The notes: generated by a model not told the origin, from the letters alone. A stretch of DNA of 64,000 nucleotides from Tomocerus qinae (GCA_020055645.1 CM034546.1:7812001-7876000), one strand, 5' to 3'. Positions 42,433 through 55,350 are shown, counted from the first letter of the stretch. Numbers and translations are program-made.

Positions 42433-45001
42433 TTTATAATAAACGGTGCATCAAATAGTATAAGAAATGTACTAACGGGAATCACAAAGGGACGCTAATA
42501 ATAATGTGAATAATGTCAACTATTATTACTTCACACATTATAACAAATGAGTCATCAACTAACGTATTCATGATGATTCATACTATTATAGCTATTTTTA
42601 GTAAACAATATCGCCTTAGAATTGCATCACTTTCGCTTTTAGTCATTATATTACATGTAAGTTATTTTTATGTATAAGAACCAACTTGGATTACTGAGAA
42701 GTCTATTCCTAATGTTGTTTGGTTTGATTTTTGTTACCAAAAGAATTATTTTTGTATCACATAACCACATTGCACCCAATTCAGAGATAATCATAATAAC
42801 ATGATAATAGTATATGGTGACTTTCCCATTTCCTTATGCCTCACAAGTAGTAGTTTGCATGAACGAAAACAAATCACTGCTATAATTACAATTCAAGAAC
42901 ATAGTTATAAATCATCTTCTTAACCATATGCCATATGCACCCGCTTTTGTTTCTTTGCATATATCTCCGTGTATTAGATATTATCACTAAATATATTTCC
43001 ATAAAAATGAATTTATGTATATATTTCTGTAAATAGGCTGACAGGAAATTAGTGGCTTTTTCTTTTGTCTTAATTCTGTCTATCAAATGTTATTTTACTT
43101 CAAGATTAAATGGTAAATCACTCTTTATAATTACACTTTGAAAATTTTATAACTTATCAGCAAATAAATACTCAATATGTGCAGTAGTTCATATTATATT
43201 TTAGTAACTTAAACATTTTTAATCAGTCAATAAGTGTAAACCATCTTGGTCGACAGAAATAGACTTTGGTGAATTAGTTATATTCCAAGCTTCAGTTTCA
43301 TTACCTGTCATAAAACTGTTAACTAGTCTCAGTCTCATTTAAGCAGAGTTGAACCAGACATAATGGACACAGTCTCTCTCGGTGGCTATTGCATTAAAGT
43401 TTTCTAGTTCCGTATCAAATTCTAATAATATGAATGTGTGGTTTGTATTGTACTCGACGGGGCACCATCGCACATCAACCAGCGTACATGTATTTAAACG
43501 GTCGCCTAGAAGCTGAGTTCGCTCTCTTTCCCGTTTAAATTTTACATTGAAAATCCTATTCTAATTTTTGAATCCATTTTTAATGAAGACGCTATTGACA
43601 GAGAGCATTGATATATACATAATTCGAGTCGTCACATTCGAATTAGTAATATGTAATTAGAAATAAGGCCCGACTACGTTCGTAGCGTTAGATATAGCGA
43701 TTTTAAGATAGCATATTATTTAGCATTGGTATAGGAACATTCAAAGTTAAGCCCCGCCCCCTTTTTTATATTTGACCGCTTGAGGGGCAGCTTTCCTCCT
43801 CTCTGTGCATCGCTAACAATGTAAAATGTACATATTCTATTAAGTTTACAATCGCGCTGGTTATATTGTCACCATAGTCGATGGTAGACATATTAAACAT
43901 GACATAATAACCATCTAAGGGTGACCATTTTGACTATTCCAAATTAAATAAAATTATTAATGAAAATAGCAAAATTATTTTGTTAGATGAAGAGAAATTT
44001 GTAACAACGTCAAATTCAATCATAATACGCCTTCACATGTATAGCGAGAATGCCATATAGCAAAAAGAAAGAAAAAGGTAAAAAAATAGCAAAAGGAAAA
44101 CCTTTTCCATGCACTGGAAATTAGTTTTCAGTCCATTCCAATATTCAACTATTAGGTAGGCGTTGTTGTACAAAAAGGAAAACATATCCGTAAATATTTA
44201 ACCGTTGGTTATTCCAAATTGAATGCCATGACGGTGATGGCCTACATAATTATTTCCGTATATACGGTTAAAAACATATCTCTATTAACAAGAAAATTGT
44301 TTAAATAGATTTATTAAATTACTAGTGGCCCCCAAAATTTGAGACTCAAGTTCGAAAGGTATTAGGTATATAGTAATAATAATGCCCCCTTGGATCAACG
44401 CGGTAAAATTCAAATCTGCCCTACGATACATTTTTACATAGATGGGAAAATTTTTCTCAATCTACGATTATATAATAGACTAGAAATAAGCCCATCCACA
44501 CCTACAGCTATTGAATCATACCTTACCACACCAAATCCAATAATTTTACCAAAAAGTGAAATTTTAATCTTTTCTAAAGTTGCTGTTTAGTTTAAAGTCC
44601 TAATATCACCCTTAGGCAATATTCAAAATAATACTATTGACAATATATTAATTTTTATGTCCCCAGTACAGATTGAATTTCAAAATATTTTTCCGTCAGC
44701 ATAAGATTTAAATCCGAAATATTGTAATTATTCTTGCGCCTGCGTAGTTACACGAAGTTCATCTTTTACATTCAAACATTATCATGGAAGTTTTTCATTG
44801 CGCAACTCAACTTTACGCTTATCCTAAGGGTATGATTACTACTACATTAGCAAAATAATGTTTATTAATTTTACTCTTAATTTTGTTTATTGCTTAATAT
44901 ATTTATTTAGAACAGTAGATTTTGAATAGTTTGCCTCTTACTATATACAAACATTTGCTCATCTATTCAAATAAAATAACAAAAACTTGATTTACCATCC
45001 T
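42433..45001. other. Intergenic; no gene supported
   Basis: AT-rich. Short ORFs such as 42,886-43,086 and 44,390-44,590 carry no motif. It may include the missing last exon of the receptor gene that starts at 46,517, but I could not identify that exon. Confidence 0.35.
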
Positions 45002-46517
45002 TCAAATAAAACTTAACATTTCTCCTCCCATTTCTCTTTCGGATATTGCCAATAGTTTCATTACCCCTCTGCTTACACTGACTAGACATCTTGATACACT
45101 TTGATTATTGATAGGGTCATCAAACCCAATTCGAAAATGCATTATTTTACACGATCGTTGAAATTTTTCCATGTATCTATTATCTATATTGTTTTTGAAG
45201 CGATTATGGTTCAAAGATCTAACGGCACTATTGTACACCTCGGTAGTTTGGTTCAGCATATATAAAAATAAACACAATATAATTATGCCGGATAAGGCTA
45301 TAGTAAAAATCTGGACAAGAATGAGAGAATGAATTACTTTGTAATGCTTGATGATAATAATAAAAGTTATAATTAGGAATCGTGTAACCAATGACTGAAT
45401 AGGTGCAAATGAAAATCCGCCGATTTTTTGAATATATTGTAAGTAGTATTTCAGTGTCAATAAGTATTTTGCCAGAATTTGTGGAGATTGTCGAACTATA
45501 TCTTGTGATATATATGTTTGGCGTCCTTGTCTGAAAATAAAATCCAAACGGAATAAAAATCAAAGATCTATAAAAGAATTTTAATGTTTCATCAATACAT
45601 TTTAACAACTGAGAAAAATAATAGTTTTTGTCATAGAAGGTTAAAAATCAAAAATATATATCGCAAAAATATGTTATTTTCTTTCAGTTCAATTAGAACA
45701 ATACGAACTTACTTCAATTCGTTGCCAATAAGAACAATAACAAGGGCGACCATCAACGCTATTTCAAATCCAAATAAACCCAGACAGATGGCGGCCGAAG
45801 TCATCCATGAATTAACGACGGCAAAAATAATAATTAATGACCAATGTTGAAACTGTTTTGGGATTTGCTCATACAAAAATGCTGGTTCGTCGTAGAAAAA
45901 TAGGAAAAACGTTGTTAATCCAAATGGAACAATAAATGTCAAAAGAAGTAATCCTTGAAGTATTCTTGTCAATATTTTACTCTGGGAATTTTGTTCACAA
46001 TTAACGAATTTTTCTAAAAAACAATATACACATGATGATTATAATTCGTTTTATAGACTTTTAAAAATGAATTGAATTTTAACACATTTGATCTAAATAT
46101 ACCTTCAAACTGAGAAAGTAAGCGTAGAGCGTCTGTCACTATTATTGACCAATTCTCTGACATTGTTAGAAATATTAAGTTTAGAGTAAACATCAGCCAA
46201 GAAGTAATGCTCCAAAGCAAACAAATGATACAAGACAATATCACATTATCTTTCTTTGAAAATCTGTAGAATTGGATCGTAAAATAAATGACAAATAAAA
46301 AGGAAAATATTGTGTGGAGGTAATAAGCACGAAATTTGGATTGATGTCCCTTTAATTTTAGGGCAAAATCTTTCTTGGACCATTCGAATGGAGATATCCC
46401 CAAAATAGATGCTAAATTAATCAATCTCTCCAGTTGGGAGAAACATTCTTCTGGAATCAGTTTAATGATCTTTATTTTCCTTTGTTGGACAGTACTCACC
46501 GAAGTTTCGTTAACCAT
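45002..46517 (-). CDS. Gustatory-type chemoreceptor, at least three exons (3' end uncertain)
   Basis: Exon 1: ATG at 46,517 to 46,103, ending at GAAG/GTATAT (phase 1), with IPEECFSQLERLINLASILG and several hydrophobic helices. Exon 2: 46,013-45,713, after a T-rich TTTTTTAG acceptor, ending at GTAAGT (phase 2), with GLLLLTFIVPFGLTTFFLFF and two further helices. Exon 3: from 45,530 after TTTTCAG to a stop at 45,002. Phases 1 and 2 match across both introns, which supports the model. Helix pattern and the C-terminal RSCKIMHFRIG stretch fit the Gr family, but the usual final TY-containing helix is missing. Either a further exon follows or the 3' end is lost. Only distantly similar to the two receptors at 31-37 kb. 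Confidence 0.65.
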
Positions 46518-46750
46518 TCTAGCTCCCAACTGAAGTCTTTACGTTTGTTTTAATTATCAGATTCCTAAATTTAACATAAATATAATATACTTACTAAGTA
46601 ACGTAGAACCTTTTGCTTTTGTGAAACATCACGAGCAACTGTGAGCAAAGAATTCCAATTCGGAAGAAAATGTAATAAAATTGTATTGTATTTGGTTGCT
46701 AAAAATTGATTTAAGTTCTCTCCTAGAGGTTTCTTATAACAACTTATAAG

Positions 46751-47544
46751 CAGGGTACGGATAGTTAGTTAAAAAAAACTTTTATTCCTCGATAAAAGCT
46801 CCCACTCGACTTCATGTGTGGACGATTGGTGATATTTGAAAGCGAATAATGCCCACTTGTTTTCACCTTTTTTAACCTATTTGGGAAAATTGCTCCTAGT
46901 AAAAGGTTTTAAACCATTTTACCGTTAAATCCTTTTTTCACAAATTTCGTCCATTTTTTGGAATAAAAATATTTCAAAAATATATCAAAATTTGCGGATG
47001 TAAGTGGGGAAGTTGTTAGAAATGTCTACGCTGGGTTACATGGTATATTTTCCAAAACGTAAGGGTATCAATTCCTTAAAAATATAACAGGCATTTTTAT
47101 TGAAGAAAGTTTCAGAAATAAATCTTCTTTCTTAATTTGCTATTTGTAAGACCGTCGGGTCAAAGTGTTTCCATTATCTCATTTGAAACTGAAAGATGAT
47201 AGACAAAATATTATTTATATTCAAATCAGTATCTGACAATGATGCCAATATTATTTTGCATTAATATATCTAAGATTCACATTTCTTAATTATTTCTCTT
47301 AAGATAAAAGAAAATAATTTTAATGTTTATCTGCCCCATCAAAATATAAAATGTTATTTCCGCAATGAAATTTAACCTATTTTAGGAAACCACAATGTAA
47401 ACAGCTTTTTCCCAATTTTAAAAAACTATTTTTGTAGTTTTAGGTACCTACGTTGGCATATTTAAGCACCTATTTATCAATTTATTTTTAGCACCTTTTT
47501 ACCTACCTTTTTGGAGTTTTAAATACTTACTTATCCGTACCCTG
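46751..47544. mobile_element. hAT-like non-autonomous element, 794 bp
   Basis: Terminal inverted repeats share CAGGGTACGGATA exactly (left end, and right end on the reverse strand), and the similarity continues imperfectly for about 15 bp more. Flanking octamers CTTATAAG and TTTATAAT share a six-base core, fitting an old 8-bp hAT duplication with decay. No transposase coding is present. It lies about 230 bp upstream of the 46,517 receptor start. Confidence 0.7.
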
Positions 47545-49448
47545 TTTATAATGAACATTTACTTTGCTTCCTCTTCCTGTACAAAACCGTTTTATTATTT
47601 CATTTTAAGACTATTTGATTATTCATTCAATTGTATCACGCTTCCGTTACAATGACGTAGGCGGAAGCTTTATAATGCCTGATAATTTCCACAACGACAA
47701 AAGCTAAGTAATGTTGAACTCTGTAGTGTTTCTGTTTCTCAGGCTTATGTCGATTACACAGAGCAGCCCACGTATTGTGTTTTAACTCTCTTTTTAATTG
47801 CTTGTCTGCCGACCCTGTCTCTAATTTCCCCCAAGTAGGTAGCCTTGCCGGTTTAGGTCATTTACTATAAACGGCATTTAATTTATTCGCTATGGAATAT
47901 TTATTTTTGTCCATTTATGCCATGTGTACGTTAAATATTAGTCTATTTTATGTTTATATACCGCAAATATCCATGCACCGCACGGTAGAGAAATATGAAA
48001 TTTTATGCTCTTAAAGTTTAATTGCAATTTTAATCAATTTTTGTTTTATTTTGAAATTTAAATAATCATATTTCAACACAATTCAGTTAATATTTTTGTA
48101 AAGCATATCATAAATGAAATAAAAAATTTCTGTTACTAATATGTAGTTCATAAAAATGTTAACCATCGTTTAAACGTGATTTGTGTGAACCAACATTATG
48201 TAAGTCTTTTGACGTTAAATGAGATCAAAAATGTCTTTTTTGTATGACCACCAAATAAATGCTAAGGATTGTCAAAACACCAATAGTCATGGTCATGGTC
48301 TATTATGTATTTTGATTCCAGTATTTTATACATGTAAAAATAAGTTGATTTAAAGTGTTCTACGGAAGTTAAAAAATGTAGGACTAAAATTAAGTTTTCT
48401 AGCGATTCTTTGAATTCAAAAATTGATTCTTCTCTGTCCTTCTAAGAAAGAAGTCTCAAGCATAATTTCTATGTATATGTATGCCTCCTTCAAAGTATAT
48501 CTCTAATCGTCATGGCGCCATGCCACCTAAATAAAGTTTGTTTAAGCTACTTGCTTGGACACATTCGTGACTTCGTGTATGTCTTTGTTTGCTTATCGAT
48601 TCAGGAACCAGTAGGCCATGGAATGAATGCCATTAGAACTACTATCTTAAATTCCAACTAAACTATATAAATTTATTGTACAGGAAATATTTTTTTCCTG
48701 ATGAATAGTTCGTTAAGAAGTGAAATTGGTTCAGAAGTTATTTGAAATTAGCAACAAATTTCTAATGTCAGAGAAATAATATCCATCATAATTCTTTTAT
48801 ATCAGTCTTAAAATTAATGACATTTTAAGGCAGTATTACAATCGTATGAAGAATCGTATTGAAGTACTGTATGCATGAGTGTCTACTAAAGTCAGTTTCA
48901 AGTGAGTTTGTTTTATTTGTCGTCAATAATTTAAAGTAAAAACACACGTACAACTTAGATAGAAGGTTGTTTATTAATTATTTAGTAACTCCGATTCCAT
49001 TAATTGTAGGCTCGTTGGATGACTTACATTGTGACTTGTTTGTAGTTGAATTTCGGAATGTAGATAATAATAGAATAGACTGTTAACTTGCCGCAGATAA
49101 TATGATACAGATATTTGCGGCATTAATTTTTGATGGTATAGGAATTAGAAAATTGGAAACTAGTGAATATTACCATTTAGTGTTATGTATAAGATTACGT
49201 TTATAACAGCAACGGTACCAATTAACATAAAACCTAGCAGTGTGATAAACAAAAAAGAATTTATTGAGGCTTCTAGTAAATTACTAATAAATCCATTAAG
49301 ATATTTAAAATGATTGTATTATAATAATCTACATTTAAATTGTGCAATAAAGTGCTATTATCTGCTCTATTACATATTTCTTACATATTTCGGTATTCAA
49401 TAGATTAGACTCTTTAGGTCAGGTAGAGAATACAAATACTTAAATAAA
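47545..49448. other. Intergenic; no gene supported
   Basis: AT-rich spacer upstream of the split IR gene. No coding or repeat structure that I can support. Confidence 0.4.
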
Positions 49449-50726
49449 ATGAAAGTCTTTTCTTTAACTTTATTCCTCTGTGTTCTTCAGACCGCCAATT
49501 GCGTTCGAAATTTGTCAATTTATAGAAATTGCGACTTTAATTTGGTAACGTTTCCTGATTCTAATTGGCAGACGAGTTTTTTGTTGTCTAATCAAAATTC
49601 CCAACCGTGGACAGTGGCTTCATCAAGCTACAATAAAAGTATTTTTGGTCGAGATGAAAATAAGTCCCGAGATATTTCCAATAGTTTGTGCAGTGTCAAC
49701 ATTATTATGAAGCCAGACGATTCATTTTTGCATTTAACGCAATTTTTTGGAAACGAGATCAATCGTCTCTCTTCTACATTTATAGTTGTCATTGAAAGTG
49801 GATCTAAACGTTCGAATGGAAGATGGAAAACAGGACTCAAACTGGAATTGACAACTCCCTTCTTTGTATTGCTTATATATAATTCAACTCTGAATTATCT
49901 AATCACTGGAAAATTATACATACAAAAAGAATTCAAGATTGATTCGCAAATCATTAGTGAAGACTTGGGAGAAGTTTGGCACTTTTTGAATGGGGATTTG
50001 AATGGCATTCCAATTGAAGGGACTCATATGGACTTTCGTTCCTCTTTTGTATCCCCATGGCCAGGTTGCAAATATTCTGCCTATTTTACTTTAAGAAGGG
50101 GTTGGGTTTGTCCCGGTACTTACAGAGCAGTTGAAGTAATGTCCAACAAATTAAACTTCACCGCGGTTTACTCAAGGCGTAGAAAATATCTTTTTTGTGG
50201 ACGAATCCATATGTTAAAGTGCAATGTGAATACCTACTCTTACATTTGGCTGGAGAAATTATTATACTTTGAAGAGCAGATTCCTATCTACTGCGAGTCC
50301 TCCCATAATTTCCACGATGTTTCACTGTCGGTGTTGATTCAGAATACTTTTGATGATTATTGCTGGCTTCTCATCTTATCTCTTTTCCCTCTTTCATTTC
50401 TAGTTTTATCTTTCGGGTCGACGAATTCCTCAGCTAAGAAATTAGGTTGGATCTTGATGTCATTGGCTGCTGTTCTTTTAGAACAGGGAGTTGTCTATAA
50501 CAGAAAAAGGAGTCTATTCTTAATTGTAGCAACCACGGGATTCCTTATCACTACTCTCTATTCAACTTGGATAACTAGCGAAATTGTTGTGCCTCCAGAC
50601 AAGAAAATATTTAAAGACTTCAAAGAACTCATTGATAATGATTATAAAGTATTGGCGCAGAGAAACAAGCGAATTGGTTTGTGGAGCAGCTGGAGTAATT
50701 TATTCTATAAATATAAAATGCTTGAT
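49449..50726 (+). pseudogene. 5' part of an IR gene split by a retrotransposon
   Basis: ATG at 49,449. A signal peptide (MKVFSLTLFLCVLQTANC), an extracellular region with the family landmarks NCDFNLVTFPDSNWQTSF and GRDENKSRDISNSLCSVN, M1 after IQNTFDDYCWLL, an M2-like LAAVLLEQGV and M3 with TWITSEIVVPPDKK are all present. Homology to the IRs at 2817 and 10,404 stops after FYKYKMLD, where the R2-like element begins. The remaining frame to 50,789 is read into the transposon. Its continuation is at 53,984-54,535. Opposite strand to the other two IRs. Confidence 0.9.
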
Positions 50727-53700
50727 ATAATTATAATAATTTTCTTTTACTGTCTCAAATCGAGATTGCCTTTGGACACAGCAAAATAATTCAAAGGATA
50801 ATAATAACAAAAATACAATAAAAAAGACAGACACAAATGGAAATTATTTTTTTAAAAATCATGATTGAGAATTATATAAATGGTGTTGTAAGATGGATGC
50901 TGACCCTTTAACAGCAACAATTGCCACTTCCTCTAATAATTGAGATGGCAAGTTAAACCTTTTACGAATATTCTCAAAGTAAGAGGATATAGTACCACGA
51001 GCTCCAATGTATAATCCTATTACTTCAAACTCGTAACGTATAGAGTATTTGTTTTGCAAATCTGGTATGCAACTATTGTATATGTTTTTCTTCTCAGTAT
51101 CTACCAACATAGCCTGATCTGTAACAGCTTCAAAACGAATTGTTGGATCGAAAATGTAGCCTTTTTGGAAATTATGATCAATGATTAGTATGTCCACACG
51201 TCTGTTGGAACCATCAAGGGCTATTGTATGAACTTCTTCATATACTTCTAATCCTTTTTCTTTGAATGATTCAGCAATAATTGTTCTAATTTGATGATGT
51301 CTTGCATTACGATGCAATAATCCATAAGGACAATATCCAAGAATGTGGGAAAGAGTTTCATTATTCTCATTGCATCTTCTACAATGGGTCCCATCTTGAG
51401 AACGTCCAGGAATAGATCTACTTGCAGTAACATTTGGAATCATTTTTAAGTAATTAATCCATTCAGAACTGGTCAGTCCAGTTTTGAAAAAGAGCAACTT
51501 GTTTATTTTTTCACATTGAGTAAATTGGTCAACTCCTTTTCCATGAAAAGAAAGAGAACGCCATGATGAGTATTCTTTCATTCGCAGAATATCTCTTAAT
51601 TTTACTGAGATTTGACGGACTGTTAGGCTACGAACATCAACATTCTTAATTTCATCTACGATCCCCATTCTTTGAATGCAGCTCTCTTGTTGAAAAGGAA
51701 GATCCTTTAATTCAGTGACATATTTGTTATTGAAACGTTGAAGAGTCAAAGAAATGTTGTAATTTTGTAAGGGTGCCTCCCAAGTAGCTCGAATTACACC
51801 CAATCCTTTATGTTTTGTGCTGGAGTATAAACAATTATTTGGGAAGTCGTGAGGAAGGCATAACATTTCTTTTATAGAACTTCTAATTATCTTATCAATA
51901 TCCTCTAAAAAAGATTTTGAAAGTCTGCACAAGTTTGATGATTGAATTGTGTAGATAAACTTAGGCCAAATAAAAGTGTTAATAATACTCAACTTCTGGT
52001 TTGGGAATAATAAAGGAGTTGATACCAAGGAGTTTAAGTTGGAGGATAAGTTCTTGGTAAAAGTACTCTTGTCAAAGAAAATCTCATTTGCAAAATTAAC
52101 TCCAAGATATTTGATAGTTTGACCCGTTTTCAGTGTTGAGATGGTATGATTTGAATCAATTGAGAATTCGGTATCAATCAAATCTCCCTTTAAAATGTGT
52201 ATTATCTTTGTTTTATCCACATTTAATGTAAGTCCTACTTCCTCAAATAAATTATTAGCTTCAGTGAATAATATAATGGCCGATGATTTAGAGTTAGCCA
52301 ATAAAACAGTGTCATCTATGAATCCTAATGTAGAAAGTGGGCTTAGGACTTCATTAATTTTAAAACCAAATTTTTTGGATACTTCGACTTCTGATAAATT
52401 CTGAAGAATATGATCAATACTTAGATTAAATAGGAGTGAAGATAAGGGGGAGCCTTGAAAAATTCCTTTTGTAAAAAAAATGGAATTGGATTTTCTTCCA
52501 TTCACTTCCAGCCTTGTCTGATTATCAATAATCAAGTTATTGAGTGTTTGTCGCAGAAAAGTAGGCAAAAACAGGGTTTCGAGTGTCCTTTTTAAGTGGA
52601 GATGTCCAACCATGTCATAGGCCTTAAGGATATCCAGAAAAAGAATTGAAAGATCTTTTCTTTTCGTTTTTGCCATTTTCAGACATCCATCTAATATCGC
52701 AGTGTTGACAAAAGTGCCTGGTGCATGAGCGGATCCAGATTGAAAAGGGCAAGTAGTATAGTAACGATTAACCATAGATGTAATGATTCTTTCATATAAT
52801 CTTCGTAGAGTAGAACAGATGCTAATGGGCCTCCAATTTTTTGGATCATCTTGGCATCCACTTTTATATACCAAAATCGTTTTAGCTATTTTCATCGAGT
52901 GAGGAATCACATTTTGATTAAGCATAATGGAGAAAATTCTTGCTAAAACCTTTGGGCAAACTACTACTTTAAGTGTTCTGGTGTAAATAAAATCTACTCC
53001 AGGTGAGGAATCTGAATTCATTCCTTTTAAAGCATTTTCAACCTCTTCTTTAGTTATCATTGATGAAAATTTAGAATCTAAATGTATTTGTTCCGCTAAA
53101 GAAGGTATTGACTCATATTCACTTCGAATATTATCATTGGGTGAATTCCATCTTTCTTTAAATGCACTATGAAGTTTGACCATATCAATATTGCATCGGA
53201 TATTTTTAGAGCTGTTCATTACTAAATCAACACACTTCTTTCTATTGAAGTAATAATAGTGTTGAATTAGTTGATTTTGGTAGTTTCTCCGGTTATTGTT
53301 TCTTCGTTCTTTATCCTTTCGTTCCGGATTTGAGGACTGCGAGAAACCACTTCTAATTGCATTTGATACAAAGCATTTTTTATTTTTCCGGATGTTATAA
53401 AACCTTTTCGCAGGATGAGTTGGAGCTGGTAATTTCTCTTGAGCTATTTGTATGTCAACTAAAAACTGATCATACAAAATTTGAAATCCTGATTCATCAA
53501 AAGGATCATTACAGAGATCATCAAATTTTTGAAGATATTCCCGCAATCTCTCCTTTGCCTTATCCAATTCAGTGACAATTGTTGGACACGAAGAATCCAA
53601 ATTTTCATCTAATGGATGTGGAGAAGGGGAATATTGACTCGTTAATGTGTTACGAAATGCTTCGCCATGAGCCTTTGATATATGAATTTTCAAACCTCGT

Positions 53701-53983
53701 TCTCCTTTGCACATTTTCCCACATATTTCACAAACTGAACTTGTATTTGTATCCATAGTATTGTTTTAATGAGAAATATTTAGCAAACTTTTCCAAAATG
53801 GTATTTTCCAGGAATCATTAGATATTTATAAAATTAAAAATCATAATATGTAATTTTTCCAAAAATTGACCATGAATTTTGGTAATTCGCAAATTACTGA
53901 ATAGAGGAGGTTTCAAAGAGTTCAATGGTGTAATTTGAATATTAAACTTGCAATAATTCACTAGAAAAAAATTGATTCTTTGA
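50727..53983 (-). mobile_element. R2-like non-LTR retrotransposon inserted in an IR gene
   Basis: About 3.26 kb inserted antisense to the IR gene. It contains one intact ORF with a short 3' UTR (about 130 nt, ending in an ATTATAATTAT-like tail) and a 5' UTR of about 230 nt. The boundaries are set by where IR homology stops and resumes. A short TTGA occurs at both junctions, but a clear target duplication was not established. It appears full length and recent. Confidence 0.85.
50859..53756 (-). CDS. R2-like element ORF: C2H2 finger, reverse transcriptase, CCHC, restriction-like endonuclease
   Basis: 965 residues, ATG at 53,756. Domains: an N-terminal C2H2 finger (CEIC...HISKAH, residues 9-30) for target-DNA binding; reverse transcriptase with motif A FLDILKAYD (about 372), GIFQGSPLSSLLFNLSID (about 431) and catalytic FIDDTVLLA (about 479; Ile replaces the usual Ala in F-A-DD); a CCHC knuckle CRRCNENNETLSHILGYC (about 792); and a restriction-like endonuclease region RRVDILIIDHNFQKGYIFDP (from about 852). 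That N-to-C order defines the single-ORF R2/R4/NeSL group. Members are typically site-specific (28S rRNA genes for R2), but here the target is a chemoreceptor exon. No stop or frameshift is visible. Confidence 0.9.
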   Translation of the reverse strand: MDTNTSSVCEICGKMCKGERGLKIHISKAHGEAFRNTLTSQYSPSPHPLDENLDSSCPTIVTELDKAKERLREYLQKFDDLCNDPFDESGFQILYDQFLVDIQIAQEKLPAPTHPAKRFYNIRKNKKCFVSNAIRSGFSQSSNPERKDKERRNNNRRNYQNQLIQHYYYFNRKKCVDLVMNSSKNIRCNIDMVKLHSAFKERWNSPNDNIRSEYESIPSLAEQIHLDSKFSSMITKEEVENALKGMNSDSSPGVDFIYTRTLKVVVCPKVLARIFSIMLNQNVIPHSMKIAKTILVYKSGCQDDPKNWRPISICSTLRRLYERIITSMVNRYYTTCPFQSGSAHAPGTFVNTAILDGCLKMAKTKRKDLSILFLDILKAYDMVGHLHLKRTLETLFLPTFLRQTLNNLIIDNQTRLEVNGRKSNSIFFTKGIFQGSPLSSLLFNLSIDHILQNLSEVEVSKKFGFKINEVLSPLSTLGFIDDTVLLANSKSSAIILFTEANNLFEEVGLTLNVDKTKIIHILKGDLIDTEFSIDSNHTISTLKTGQTIKYLGVNFANEIFFDKSTFTKNLSSNLNSLVSTPLLFPNQKLSIINTFIWPKFIYTIQSSNLCRLSKSFLEDIDKIIRSSIKEMLCLPHDFPNNCLYSSTKHKGLGVIRATWEAPLQNYNISLTLQRFNNKYVTELKDLPFQQESCIQRMGIVDEIKNVDVRSLTVRQISVKLRDILRMKEYSSWRSLSFHGKGVDQFTQCEKINKLLFFKTGLTSSEWINYLKMIPNVTASRSIPGRSQDGTHCRRCNENNETLSHILGYCPYGLLHRNARHHQIRTIIAESFKEKGLEVYEEVHTIALDGSNRRVDILIIDHNFQKGYIFDPTIRFEAVTDQAMLVDTEKKNIYNSCIPDLQNKYSIRYEFEVIGLYIGARGTISSYFENIRKRFNLPSQLLEEVAIVAVKGSASILQHHLYNSQS

Positions 53984-54535
53984 AGAAGGAATTCAAGTGT
54001 ACACATACACGATTTTGCATTAGAAAAACCGACTTTCGGACGTCGATTAACTGGAATAAAATTGATGACTAATTATTCCAACAAAATATTTCAAATTGCA
54101 AAAAAACTGTATGCGGAATATTATGCTCCTGGGATACCAAAACTATTATCAACTAGTGGACATTGCATGAGGACGAAGGAAGCTGCGGACAAAGCCCCAT
54201 ACTCTTACAGTTTTATTGGCTGCTACCGTCACAAATTCCAAGCCTATTTCCAGCGGATGCTCGAAAAAGGACTTTTAGCGATTTGGAGGGAGCAATGGGA
54301 ATATAATGATTTGTTGCCGTACATAAAATTAAGTGCTAAAATAAAATTTGAAGAAAGGCAGGCTGTGGCCATAAACTTACAAATGAAAATTCAAACGGTT
54401 TTTATTTTGTTCGGATATCTCGCTTTTGGGGTTTTCCTTTCATTTTGTTTGGAACTGCTTTGGGCTAACATTGTTCCTTCGTTTTCTGTTCAGAATTGGT
54501 TTCTATTTTTAATCTCTGTATTTCAAAAATTATAG
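53984..54535 (+). pseudogene. 3' part of the split IR gene
   Basis: IR homology resumes at RRNSSVHIHDF, aligned with RYNKSVYIIDW of the paralogues. It continues through the second ligand-binding lobe, SYSFIGCYRHKFQAYFQRML, and M4 (IQTVFILFGYLAFGVFLSF) to the stop at 54,535. The frame stays open from 53,984. Together with 49,449-50,726 it is a whole IR of about 610 residues, with no other damage seen. Retrotransposon insertion therefore appears to be the inactivating event. Confidence 0.88.
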
Positions 54536-55350
54536 TTCACTCCTTTACAAAATTAATCGTAATAAAGTATCTAATGACAATTGTCAAATACTAAATCTAA
54601 AGTCGAAATAGCACCTAATTTTTGTATTATCACCATGATCACGTCGAAAGGATTAGATTGAACACAAACAATAGCTCATTTTTTCAGGTAGTGGATGTTC
54701 TTAACTTTCCATGGTCTTACTAATAATTTTTTACAGTTCAGAGTTAAAAATAAGACGGAGTTAAAAACAGGATTCAAACTATAATTTGAAAATGTGCTAA
54801 GCATTTGTGATTTTAGTAGAATATGTGCCAATTAGATGTTTCGTATTTTAAATTGATAAATTTGGTAGTATATAATGTTGACGCACACATTAAAGAGGGC
54901 ATGGACTGATGGGCTCACCCTTTAAATTTTGAAAAGATTTTTTGTCAAAATAGTTAAATGTTGAAGAACATTGGCTACAAAATGTCAGTATATTATCAAT
55001 ATACTATTTTAGTGTCTCCTTGTTCGATTTCCTATTGATAATCGAGTTTCTATAATCTTGATTCGCCAGCATTGAACCGGGTTCATAGTTTTTCCATGAC
55101 TATATTAAAAGATATGGGAGAAATCTAAATTTTCAACACCTTTTTGTTGAAACTTTTACTATTCATGGTTAGGTTAACCCATATTTGAATAGATTATAGT
55201 GTTGACAATTTGGGGGTGAATAAAAATATTTATTTAATAAGGGCTATATACGGTTATTTACAAACGCGTCTACTTGAACAAGTCATCGTATCCCCGCAAT
55301 GTATTTGTATACTATATATTTACCTGTACCAAAATTTGCTTACATCACCT
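54536..55350. other. Intergenic; no gene supported
   Basis: AT-rich spacer between the split IR gene and the foldback element. No coding region, RNA gene or repeat could be supported. Confidence 0.4.
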
